This document shows positions 52,945 to 61,885 of a stretch of 64,000 nt of DNA, in pieces. This stretch comes from Pseudoalteromonas luteoviolacea (GTDB lineage Bacteria; Pseudomonadota; Gammaproteobacteria; Enterobacterales; Alteromonadaceae): positions 69,501 through 133,500 of the forward strand of contig NZ_JWIC01000008.1 of assembly GCF_000814765.1 (NCBI RefSeq), given 5' to 3'. Position 1 is the first letter of the stretch, and each line of letters begins with the position of its first letter. The notes under the pieces were generated by a model, which did no database searches, had not been told where the DNA came from, and saw only the letters and a program-made list of their open reading frames with translations. The translations under genes and the position numbers were made by a program.

Positions 52945-54444
52945 ATGAACAAAGTACAAGTTAGACCTGACATATTCGTCAAGTCTGCCGGCGATAAAAT
53001 GCACATCAATTTTAAAAACAAAAACTTTATCCTGACTTTGGGCAAAGATAAGCACCTTGTTGTATTTAACTTTATAGAATTGTGTGATGGAAGTAGAACA
53101 TTAGAACAGGCTTTGGAGGGCTTTGAGCAAGCAGATAAAGAATTACTCGAAGGCTTTTATCAATTTTTAGTACAGAACAAAATGGTGTTCAACATTGCTG
53201 ATGACGTCGCACATGTTGCTGGCACTTCCTTGCTTACTCATGCGGCTCAGTATTTAGATTCTCCGATCGCTGCTGTTGAGTCAGTGACACAGAGCCCGCT
53301 GTTGGTTATTGGTAGCGGATACAGCTTATTAGGTGCAATCAAGACGATTGCACAAGCAGGTATACTGAATGTGCAAATTATCAATGCAGATGAGTTGGGC
53401 ATTTTTACCTTAACAAATGAAACACTGGAGTCCGTGTTTGCGGATCATGCAGCCAGTGAATCACAATCTTGTGAGATATTGCCTTTTAGCGACTTAGCCG
53501 ACTGTTTATCACATGCACATGTGTTGCAGGTGCACGATAAATTTGACTCAAAGCTATATCAGTTTGTTAAAAATGGCGCTCAAAAATTTGTTGTACAAGC
53601 CGTTGGTCACAACGGATGCGCGGTGATCTCGAACAAAGGAATAAATTTACAGCAAAAACGACATCAGCCTGTGACATCAAAAGGAGACCTGTCTTTGCTT
53701 GGGGCAACGACTGCCGCAGTTGGCATCGACATGATGTTAGGGATCCACAACACACCTGGTTATCTTTATTACCGCCTAGACATGACAGAGATGGTGGGAT
53801 CGGCAAAGCAGTTCGATGTGTTGCCATTAGAGGATGCAGAAAATGGTGATGTAGACGTTATCAATGATTTTCAAAAGCTATGTGAAGTACCATTATCACC
53901 ACTGGTCAATTTTGAGCAGTTAGACCTGTCACAGCAATATTTGAAGGTTTTCCAAGTGACCGTTCAAGTGCGTGGTGGTGCACAATTGCTGATCACTGGG
54001 GCAGGCTTTAATGCAAAAGAAGCTGCCGACAATATTTTAAATAAGCTGGCCATTGAACATGAGTTATGGTTCAGCAATGAACGTAACGCTGACAAAATGC
54101 GCGAGCAAGTTGCGTTCGCTAAGTCAGTACACAGTGCTGTGCAATCGGTGCCAAGTTACTCGATTGAGTTACCAAAACTGTCGGGCAAAGCGAGCTATAC
54201 CCATTTTTCTATCATCAGTGAATTCGATGCCGCGGTGCAAGTTAAGCGCAGCAATAATATCGATGGCAAATACCTGTTTACGGTCAGTGTCGGTGGTAAC
54301 CAAGTTCACTTTAGCAGTGTCACCGAGCATGCATCTGACGCTTTGTGGGAACAAGCATTATTAGAGTTATATTCGCAGTGTTGCGCACATTTTAAAGTGC
54401 ACTCAAGCGTAGTCATGGAGGTGGCTCATGACTCAGCAGCTTAA
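52945..54444 (+). CDS. TOMM cyclodehydratase partner (RRE + E1/ThiF-like protein)
   Basis: A 499-residue protein of the E1-like partner class (McbB/SagC-like, ocin-ThiF type) that binds the leader and presents the core to YcaO. The first about 85 residues look like a RiPP recognition element, a PqqD-like winged helix (DIFVKSAGDKMHINFKNKNF, FIELCDGSRTLEQALEGF, FYQFLVQNKMVF). A Rossmann-like part follows (PLLVIGSGYSLLGAIKTIAQAG), then a C-terminal domain. No zinc-binding CxxC pair is visible. I start at ATG 52,945: GGAG lies nine bases upstream, while the upstream TTG overlaps that ribosome site. It overlaps the YcaO gene by 17 bp. Confidence 0.82.
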   Translation: MNKVQVRPDIFVKSAGDKMHINFKNKNFILTLGKDKHLVVFNFIELCDGSRTLEQALEGFEQADKELLEGFYQFLVQNKMVFNIADDVAHVAGTSLLTHAAQYLDSPIAAVESVTQSPLLVIGSGYSLLGAIKTIAQAGILNVQIINADELGIFTLTNETLESVFADHAASESQSCEILPFSDLADCLSHAHVLQVHDKFDSKLYQFVKNGAQKFVVQAVGHNGCAVISNKGINLQQKRHQPVTSKGDLSLLGATTAAVGIDMMLGIHNTPGYLYYRLDMTEMVGSAKQFDVLPLEDAENGDVDVINDFQKLCEVPLSPLVNFEQLDLSQQYLKVFQVTVQVRGGAQLLITGAGFNAKEAADNILNKLAIEHELWFSNERNADKMREQVAFAKSVHSAVQSVPSYSIELPKLSGKASYTHFSIISEFDAAVQVKRSNNIDGKYLFTVSVGGNQVHFSSVTEHASDALWEQALLELYSQCCAHFKVHSSVVMEVAHDSAA

Positions 54445-56092
54445 TTTCCAAGACTTTATCGCTCAACAAGCAAAGGCACTAGGTCTTAACTTGGGTGTCA
54501 CCAGTGACATGAGTGGCGAGCAACTCAATACCGAGTATGTGTTTATCGTGAATGACGACCTCTTGGTATTGGTGCCAGTATTCTCTCAGTCTGAGCAGGT
54601 GTGCAATGTGATTAATATGATCACAGACAATTTCAATGTATACCCTAAATGGAAAAGAAAGTGGCGTGACTCACCCATGCTTAGAGCACAGTGTTTAGCG
54701 ATTTTATCTGTGGTGAAAGATAAGCCCAAAGCCCATGAATTGTTTTTATATAGCAATGGCGTATTTACGAAAAAGTATTTTTCTAATATCGCAAAAGATG
54801 AGCCAAAAGTATTCGCAATGCCAGGTTACCGACTTGGAAATTTGAGTGCCAACGAGATAGAGAACTTATTTGGCCAACACGCTGTCGAGAATCTTAATTA
54901 CTCTTTCTCTCCAGATCAGTCATCGTACTTTTGCTACAACAATCGATTGAATTTACTGGGTGTGGGTAGAGGTAAAGACATGAGTACGATGCGCCGTGGT
55001 GCGATTTATGAGTATATTGAACGTGCTTCAGCGCACTATGATAAAGACGATTCGATCCAAACCTCACATGCACTTGGTCAGTACCCTACTGTTAATCCAG
55101 CACAATTATGGGGTGTGGAGCCAGATCGAGAAGCGCAATTTTTCCCAAGTTATGATGATGATAAGCCTTATTCATGGGTAAGTGGGCGTAATGCATTAAC
55201 TGATGAAGCGGTGTATATACCGTCTGCCATGGTGAACTATTTAAAAGTGATGCCAGAGCAGTTTTTACATAACCCAAACAGTAGCGGGTGCGCCATTGGT
55301 AATAGCGCCGACGAGTCTGCTTTTTACAGTGCTTTGGAGATCATTGAGCGCGATGCATTGATGGTGACATGGTATACCAAATCAGCACCATCACGTATCG
55401 ACCTAAGCAATTGCCGAGAAAAGTCCGTTTTAGAACACTTAAAATGGATTGATATCAAGGGATATGATGTTGAGTGTTATGACATTACCACGGATATAGG
55501 CATTCCGTCGGTGTTGTGTTTAATGCTCGGCCGCAGTGAGCACAATATTGCCGCGCTGGTTACGTCTTCAGCACATACCAATCCGCTTGAGGCGTTAGAT
55601 AGTGCATTGGCCGAGGGTGCTTCTTTGATTGGGATCTGTGAACTTAACTTCTTCAGAAAAGCGATTGATTACGAGACGTTTAAAGCTGGCACTGACTTTC
55701 AGGCCACTGAAAATCAATATATGACGTATTGCTACCCGCAAGAGCTACATAAATTTGATTTTATGCGAAATACAGGCAACACCGTTGATGTAGACACGTT
55801 CTGTGAGCAGTACGCGGCGGATGTTTCATCTATGGATACGGCCTATGCCTATTTAAAGGCGCAGCTTGTCGATAATGGTTATGACCTTTATGTTGCCGAG
55901 TCGACACCTTCTTACATACAGAATCAGGGCTTGTATTTTACTCGCGCGTTTATCCCAGGTGCAATCAATCTTATTTTTGGTGACCACCCGATCCACGTCA
56001 ATTCGCAGCGTGTGGACAAAGCTGCCAGTAAATTAGCTTGGATAAATGATGCAAGTCATTTGCAGTTCGAAGACCTACAACCGTTGGGGTAG
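54428..56092 (+). CDS. YcaO-domain cyclodehydratase
   Basis: A 554-residue YcaO enzyme, which uses ATP to turn Cys/Ser/Thr of a precursor into azolines. Characteristic blocks are present: MRRGAIYEYIERAS (about 187), SSGCAIGNSADESAFYSALEIIERDAL (about 285-310, with the ExxER ATP-site residues) and TNPLEALDSALAEGASL (about 385). A non-conserved N-terminal about 170 residues precedes the domain. The C-terminus ends LQPLG, without the PxPxP tail seen in many azoline-forming YcaOs, so a variant mode is possible. It is coupled to the E1-like gene and followed after three bases by the oxidase gene. Confidence 0.92.
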   Translation: MTQQLNFQDFIAQQAKALGLNLGVTSDMSGEQLNTEYVFIVNDDLLVLVPVFSQSEQVCNVINMITDNFNVYPKWKRKWRDSPMLRAQCLAILSVVKDKPKAHELFLYSNGVFTKKYFSNIAKDEPKVFAMPGYRLGNLSANEIENLFGQHAVENLNYSFSPDQSSYFCYNNRLNLLGVGRGKDMSTMRRGAIYEYIERASAHYDKDDSIQTSHALGQYPTVNPAQLWGVEPDREAQFFPSYDDDKPYSWVSGRNALTDEAVYIPSAMVNYLKVMPEQFLHNPNSSGCAIGNSADESAFYSALEIIERDALMVTWYTKSAPSRIDLSNCREKSVLEHLKWIDIKGYDVECYDITTDIGIPSVLCLMLGRSEHNIAALVTSSAHTNPLEALDSALAEGASLIGICELNFFRKAIDYETFKAGTDFQATENQYMTYCYPQELHKFDFMRNTGNTVDVDTFCEQYAADVSSMDTAYAYLKAQLVDNGYDLYVAESTPSYIQNQGLYFTRAFIPGAINLIFGDHPIHVNSQRVDKAASKLAWINDASHLQFEDLQPLG

Positions 56093-56095
56093 ATT

Positions 56096-57300
56096 ATGAA
56101 GCATAGAGATAACAACAATATATTGCAAAATGAGTTTGCGTTTCGCTACCTATACCCAAAAGAGGATATTGAGACGCCTTGGCCAATGGATGAGTGGGAG
56201 CAGTCAGTCGTTCATCAGGTGCAAACGGGCACACAGGATGAGGTGTGCGCACACTTTGATGGGCTTGTTGATAATCTGCTTTGCAATCAGATAAATGCAG
56301 AGAGCCCATTGGATCAATTGTGCTTATTTGTTTATTTATTGTCGACTAACTTGAGTATTACACCCAGCATGGCGTTTATGAGACATCGCACATATCCATC
56401 GCCTCGCTCATATTATCCGTTTATCAGCCAATTTTATTATGGTGGCAGTTTATATGAGTTTAGTGAGCGAGAGATGTCGATCGTCCGGATCGGTGAACAT
56501 GGCGCTGGCTGTGGGGTCATACTCAAACCTCGATTTGATAGCTACAACGAGATATACAACTTATTTAGAAAAAGCTTGTTGTCACTTGAGTTAGGCCACT
56601 TAACAAAACAGGCTTATGAACTAGCCAATTTACTGGGGCTCCAGATAGAAAACCGCTCTGCCAGCGCATTATTTACCTTCGCATTGAATGTGGTGAATGA
56701 GCCTAAGCTTGAGTTATTGCACAGGTACATGCGTAAGGCGAGAGCGCGTAATTCGGGTGAGTATTCGTGGGTAATTTCCCTAAATATGCAAGTTTGGACT
56801 ATGACATCGAAGCGCTGTCATTTCACTGGTACAAGGCCATTGCTGAAGTATCAACGCGCTTTGATGATATCTCGGTCGAAGACATGGCTCTGTATGCTTG
56901 GATAAACACGCAAGACGGTGAGTCAAAATTATACCGCTTGGCGCACTATCAAATTGAGCTTGTTAAGCAAGGTGATATCGCAGAGCGGTTACAAGAAACG
57001 TTTAGCTATAACAACTCGTCTTTTAGCACCTTATCGTCGTGTTTATATATAGCGGTCCCCTATAAATTCTTGGCGCTAAAAGGGGCAGATGCACAGCGAA
57101 TCGCTCAGTGTCTTGGTTATCTATCACAGTATTTTATTAACTTGTTCTCAGAACAAGGCTTATTTTCGCGCCCATTTAAGAGCTTCAATCAGCGTGAGTT
57201 AGACAGTTACCTTAATGCGGGCCAGTACCATGAAATCATCGGTTATGGCTTGATGTCGGCAAAAAACAGAGCGGTAGCGCAGCGCGCATATTTAGTTTAA
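56096..57300 (+). pseudogene. SagB-like azoline oxidase, apparently split by a -1 frameshift
   Basis: Two frames together make a nitroreductase-like TOMM oxidase of about 400 residues, which would turn azolines into azoles with FMN. Frame one (from ATG 56,096) reads well through HRTYPSPRSYYPFISQFYYGGSLYEF and ARNSGEYSW, then becomes nonsense and ends at 56,905. Frame two (from GTG 56,767 to 57,300) continues as GNFPKYASLDYDIEALSFHW. Restoring one G in the GGG run at 56,769-56,771 would join them as YSWGNFPKY. Alternatives are sequencing error, programmed frameshift, or a coupled two-subunit enzyme using the GTG. Gene order in the YcaO operon supports the oxidase role. Confidence 0.65.
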
Positions 57301-57312
57301 GTGGAGGTTAAT

Positions 57313-59775
57313 ATGGTACCTTATGCAGTGATCAGATCGAACAATATTCCGCTTGAATATTTGTCAAAGCTCGTGTCATCAGAGCGTATAGAAGCGTTGT
57401 ACTCTCAAATTCAAACAGAACAAAAGAGACTCGCATCTGCGCAAGTAGAGGTCGAGCATGAACTGTATGAAATGGCGGCCAAGAACGAACAGTATCACAA
57501 GCAAATCATTAAATTTAAACGTAAAGTCACAAGTGGCAAGCTGCAAGATATTGGCAAGCTATTTAATGCACTTGAGTGTAGGGATGCATTGCCTTTGACT
57601 GCGAGTTGGGTTGAGCAGCAGGACGAATATGCGCGACTCCAGCAGCATTTTAAAACCGAAATACTGAGCGCGAAGTTGCGCTCTCGAGATTTCATTTCTG
57701 ATGTTTTGCAAAACGATCTGTTTTATAAATCATTGTGTTTTAGTGGCCTGAATTTGGTGCGGTTGGCTAAGAAGTACCCAGGCAGTGCGCTTGCTGAAAA
57801 CAAAAAAAACCTCAATGATGAAGAAACCTTACTGAAGTATATTTCCCGTGCAATCACCAAGGTGAGTCCATTTTCTGGCTTTACTTCCGTTGGCTTTTCA
57901 AAAATAGCCAATACGCAGCGTAAACCGGTGTCGCGCTCAAAATGGGTATATGGCTCGTACAATATAGATAAGTCCCTGTTACTTAAAGTCTTGAGAAAAG
58001 TAACCACAGAAGAAATCGGCAGTTTTAATTATAAAATTACCGGCAATGTGGTTGAGAAAAACGGTGAGCTTTTGTTTTATTGTTTTGCTGATAATCAGGA
58101 GTCTTACTCTTTTAACGCACAGGTCAATGAGTTGAAATTGGTAGAACGTCAGTGGTTATATGACCTGTTTAAGTCACCTGTGCGTAGCGGTAAGGAACTG
58201 ATTGAAGGTGCAACCAAAATGGGGGCACACGCAGCAATCGCGCACTTAATAGAAAAAGGTTTAATTGTTGCTGACATACATATTGATGATATGTCAGAGG
58301 CCATTATTGAAAAGATGCTGGCCTTCTTGGCGCCCATTAAGAGCGAGAAAGTGATGCAGCTCGTGGCATATTTAAATGACCTCAATCATGTCTATCAACA
58401 GTTGAATGACGGAAGCCACGCCGAATTGAGTGAGCTAGTCTATGAGTTTGATCAAATCATGCTGCGCTGCGCGAGTTTATACGGCATTAACTCGGTTAAA
58501 CACTCTGGGTTTGTATATCACAATACCTATGCACATTATGAAGGCAATGTGCCACGCTCAGTGGTTACAAAGATTGGTGATGATCTGCGTGCATTCTACG
58601 ATAGTTATCTTGGTAAAGCGGTCATTGACTACATTAATACGCCTTGCTTAGAAAAAATAAAAGCGCACTTATTAGAAGTGGGAACAAGCGATATATTTTC
58701 GCTGTTTGACTTAGTGAAGAAGTATGGCGGTTTGGGCAAATATGACCCTTACGATAGCAACAACCCTGTTTATGAATTGTATGCGTCGCTGTGGACAAAC
58801 CAAGGCAAAGAGGAAATAGAAATTCAGGCCAAAGACGCGACAAGCGATCAGCGCATTTCGACGCTGTCGGCATATGGCAGTTTGGTGGGAAATGAATTTG
58901 TTTTAAATAATATAGACAGTGGCTATTTACGCACTTATTCGCGATTTTTCACGTTCGCAAATTTGTCATCAGAAGTACAGCAATGCGTTGAAAGTTATGG
59001 CGATAAATTGACAAATGCATATGATTTTTATGAAAGTTTTGGGTTTAACACGGCGAGCAGACCACGTCTTGCTCAAGGCCGTATTTGGTTAGATAACACC
59101 GAAAACGCCAAAAACGGAGACATTTGTTTAAAGGACCTTGGCGCGCGTTGGAATACGGCCTTAGATCAACCAGAGTTATTTAATATGCACTCAGGTGAGG
59201 TCGTCAATATACGCCATACCGCTTTATTTATTCCTCAGCTTTATCCAAAGTTGCTCGAATTCATTATGGCATTGTCAACGTTAGGGGAAGCGAAGTACTA
59301 CACCATGCGTGCGGGTTTGCTGATGTCGATGATGAATTACCCCGCTGACAACATTGCTCATTTCCCAAGGCTCAAGTTCCGCAACTTGGTGGTGCTGAGA
59401 AAGCAAAGCTGGGTACCACAAGGCAAAATGCCACCTCTATCGAATCAGCTGTCGGATGAGGATTTTCTACTTGAGTTCAATCAATGGCGAGAAGAGAACG
59501 GGATACCGAGTCGATGTTTTATGCGGGTCTATAACAAGGCTCAGTCTGGGCAGCGCAATATTTCGAATAATCGAAAGCCGATTTACGTCGACTTCTTTTC
59601 ACCCATTATGGCTCGCTCAATTATGAAGCTATGTCGCTCCGACTTTGACTTTTACGTGTTTGAAGAGTCATTGCCGGATATGAAGGATGATTTCTCAGTG
59701 ATCGCCGATAGAGGGTATGCCAGTGAGTTGATCATAGAAACAAATACAGGAGAAACCGCTGATGTCGCAGCTTGA
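57313..59775 (+). CDS. Stand-alone LanB-type glutamylation domain (split dehydratase)
   Basis: An 820-residue protein matching the N-terminal (glutamylation) half of class I dehydratases. KYISRAITKVSPFSGFTSVGF (about 173-193) is the conserved block, and PIYVDFFSPIMARSIMKLC near the end is the usual closing element of that domain. No SpaB_C elimination domain follows, and none is encoded elsewhere in this operon. Split LanB enzymes of this kind work with YcaO proteins in thiopeptides. Here the elimination half must be supplied in trans, be unnecessary, or be provided by the LanB at 8,016. ATG 57,313 is chosen because GGAGG lies five bases upstream. It overlaps the MATE gene by 14 bp. Confidence 0.85.
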   Translation: MVPYAVIRSNNIPLEYLSKLVSSERIEALYSQIQTEQKRLASAQVEVEHELYEMAAKNEQYHKQIIKFKRKVTSGKLQDIGKLFNALECRDALPLTASWVEQQDEYARLQQHFKTEILSAKLRSRDFISDVLQNDLFYKSLCFSGLNLVRLAKKYPGSALAENKKNLNDEETLLKYISRAITKVSPFSGFTSVGFSKIANTQRKPVSRSKWVYGSYNIDKSLLLKVLRKVTTEEIGSFNYKITGNVVEKNGELLFYCFADNQESYSFNAQVNELKLVERQWLYDLFKSPVRSGKELIEGATKMGAHAAIAHLIEKGLIVADIHIDDMSEAIIEKMLAFLAPIKSEKVMQLVAYLNDLNHVYQQLNDGSHAELSELVYEFDQIMLRCASLYGINSVKHSGFVYHNTYAHYEGNVPRSVVTKIGDDLRAFYDSYLGKAVIDYINTPCLEKIKAHLLEVGTSDIFSLFDLVKKYGGLGKYDPYDSNNPVYELYASLWTNQGKEEIEIQAKDATSDQRISTLSAYGSLVGNEFVLNNIDSGYLRTYSRFFTFANLSSEVQQCVESYGDKLTNAYDFYESFGFNTASRPRLAQGRIWLDNTENAKNGDICLKDLGARWNTALDQPELFNMHSGEVVNIRHTALFIPQLYPKLLEFIMALSTLGEAKYYTMRAGLLMSMMNYPADNIAHFPRLKFRNLVVLRKQSWVPQGKMPPLSNQLSDEDFLLEFNQWREENGIPSRCFMRVYNKAQSGQRNISNNRKPIYVDFFSPIMARSIMKLCRSDFDFYVFEESLPDMKDDFSVIADRGYASELIIETNTGETADVAA

Positions 59776-61156
59776 TTTTACTTCGCCTAATTATAAAAAA
59801 GTGTTGCTAACCATGTCTGTCCCGATGATTTTGTTAGCTGCACTAGATTATGTCGCCATTTATGTTGATATGTTTTGGTTGATGACATTAACGGACCTCA
59901 CGCAGTTACCCGCGACATTTAAAATTGCAGGTTCTGTAGTGGCGGTGATTGAATCTGTGTTCATCGGCTGTTTGTCAGTATTCTACATATATGCAAACCA
60001 AGCTTACGGCCGCAAAGATAACTCGGCCACCAACTTGTTTATTCAAGTTGGTTTTACCAGCGTCTGTGTGATTGCTATTTTAGTGGCAGTCAGTGGGGAC
60101 TTTTTGGCGCATAAATTATCCATGATGTTTGGCGCCTCTCCGCTAATAGTTGATCAAGCCTCATCGTATTTAAGCTTTTATTTTTATGGCTATGTACTGG
60201 GACTCACTTATACCTACAGTGCACTATTGGTGAAAATGACAGGGGACTTGTCGCTGATCATCAAGTTCCGTGTACTGGCATTTATCGTCAATATTTTATG
60301 TACGCCAGGCTTTATTTTCTTGGCACTGCATTTTGACTATGGCGTGATTGAGTGCGCGATTTTCTCAACACTCTTCTCTCGATTAATTGCGATGATATAC
60401 ATTTGGCGACAGGTCAACACGCGAGATTACGGGTTTAAATTTGGCTTTTCGCTACGGTTTCGTCAGGCCGTGTCGGATCTGCGTGCCTTTTTAAAGTTAT
60501 CCATGAGTGAAACCATCAGTGGTGTGTCACTGACACTGTCAATGTTATTGATTGTGTTCATTTTGAGCTACTTCGATAACGGTGTATTAGAAGCGGTCAC
60601 GATTACGAATTACGTTACTGGGTTGATCTTTGCGTTGTTCATGTCTGTTATCGGTATTGTGGTGCCATTTTCAGCGCAAAATGCCGGAGCAGGTAACTAT
60701 GATCTCATCGAGAAAGGGGTGCACTGGATGGTGCGTTGGGTGCTCCTGATTGGGGTTGCAATTGCTGCGGTATATTGGTTTATATTTCCGTATTTGGCGC
60801 AGTCTATCTCTTCCTCAGAAGCGGTATGGGAGATGAGCATTCTATATAACCAAATCACAATATTCCCTTGGTTTTTAATGGTTGCGAGCTTCCCTTATAT
60901 ATTGGGGATAGTCGGCCTTGGTGATAGTAAAGGCATTACATTTACGACCGTATGGTCCATGTACTTATGTAATGTTTTACCATTGTTAGTTGTGATGTTT
61001 TTTGTTGAACAAAACATTATGTATGTCGCCATTTCGGATGTGTTTGCGCATGTTATGACCTTCGTTGGGTGTTATGGCTACTTTATCTATCGAATGCGTA
61101 AATTGGTTGCAGCAGAGCAAACAACACAGCCTGAATTGGCTTCTGCTGCGGCATAA
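59762..61156 (+). CDS. MATE-family multidrug/peptide exporter
   Basis: A 464-residue inner-membrane protein with about 12 helices, typical of MATE antiporters (VLLTMSVPMILLAALDYVAIYVDMFWL at the start; GVSLTLSMLLIVFILSYFDNGVLEAVTITNYV in the middle). It couples export to Na+ or H+. In this operon it may export the mature product or give self-protection. It overlaps the LanB-like gene by 14 bp and is followed 11 bp later by the small unknown gene. Confidence 0.88.
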   Translation: MSQLDFTSPNYKKVLLTMSVPMILLAALDYVAIYVDMFWLMTLTDLTQLPATFKIAGSVVAVIESVFIGCLSVFYIYANQAYGRKDNSATNLFIQVGFTSVCVIAILVAVSGDFLAHKLSMMFGASPLIVDQASSYLSFYFYGYVLGLTYTYSALLVKMTGDLSLIIKFRVLAFIVNILCTPGFIFLALHFDYGVIECAIFSTLFSRLIAMIYIWRQVNTRDYGFKFGFSLRFRQAVSDLRAFLKLSMSETISGVSLTLSMLLIVFILSYFDNGVLEAVTITNYVTGLIFALFMSVIGIVVPFSAQNAGAGNYDLIEKGVHWMVRWVLLIGVAIAAVYWFIFPYLAQSISSSEAVWEMSILYNQITIFPWFLMVASFPYILGIVGLGDSKGITFTTVWSMYLCNVLPLLVVMFFVEQNIMYVAISDVFAHVMTFVGCYGYFIYRMRKLVAAEQTTQPELASAAA

Positions 61157-61167
61157 AAGGAGGGTGT

Positions 61168-61623
61168 ATGAATATCAGTATGGACAGTGGCACGTTGAGC
61201 ATTGAATTTGTGGCAGCACAAGATGCGGTGGATATCACGCCGCAAGTCACTTTACTCGAAGGCGAGCCGACGACTGCAAGTGTTGAGATAAGCGCAAACA
61301 ATGATGTGTTATTGAGCAATAACAGGCCGTTATTTTCGTTTAATAACCAGGCAACGAGAGTGCATTATCAAGTGCGTGTTCCCGCTACGGAAGACTTGAG
61401 TGTGTCATTGCGCGCCGGTAGCGTCTTTTTGCTGGCAGACAATGTACAAGAACACTTTGCAGAACTGGATTGCAGTGTCACTTGTGGTGGGATCAGTAAC
61501 CGCTTGGGCTTTCAACATGATACCAGGCGCTTCATTACTGGGCAAAGCGCTAAAATGTTAGGGAAATCAGCGATTAATCGGCTTAACGTAAAGGTGAAAA
61601 CTGGATCTATCACACTCACTTAA
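61168..61623 (+). CDS. Unknown beta-rich 151-aa protein in the RiPP operon
   Basis: No family recognised. It is a cytoplasmic-looking, beta-rich protein without signal peptide or membrane helix. Regular alternating segments (VEISANNDVLLSNN, RVPATEDLSVSLRAGSVFLLADN, VKVKTGSITLT) recall the repetitive strands of DUF4097-like beta-helix proteins. Two Cys (CSVTCGG) lie in the centre. A good ribosome site AAAGGAGG precedes the ATG. It is the last gene of the biosynthesis operon; it might be a scaffold, an immunity factor or an accessory maturation protein. Confidence 0.65.
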   Translation: MNISMDSGTLSIEFVAAQDAVDITPQVTLLEGEPTTASVEISANNDVLLSNNRPLFSFNNQATRVHYQVRVPATEDLSVSLRAGSVFLLADNVQEHFAELDCSVTCGGISNRLGFQHDTRRFITGQSAKMLGKSAINRLNVKVKTGSITLT

Positions 61624-61820
61624 TAGTACGGTTAGGTTGACCAAATTACCTTGTCTTATGCAAACGACTCCTTTCTTTGAATTGAGTCGTTTTTTGTACT
61701 ATTCGATTTCTTTCAATTCCAATCAATCACCTTGCTTCTTAACGCAGAACTTATGCTGCTTCAGCAATAATTTCTCCGAGACCTATATTTTAACTATATG
61801 ATTTATATATACTTTTGTTT

Positions 61821-61838
61821 TGGTATGCAGGTTGCTTG
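61821..61838 (+). promoter_or_regulatory. Sigma54 (-24/-12) promoter of the export operon
   Basis: TTGGTATGCAGGTTGCTT has GG at 61,822-61,823 and GC at 61,834-61,835 with exactly 10 bp between. It lies about 50 bp upstream of the MacA-like start and matches the element at 52,894. Confidence 0.78.
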
Positions 61839-61885
61839 AATAACTCTAGTTAATTCTCTTAGTACGAGGCATTGTAGGTGAAAAT

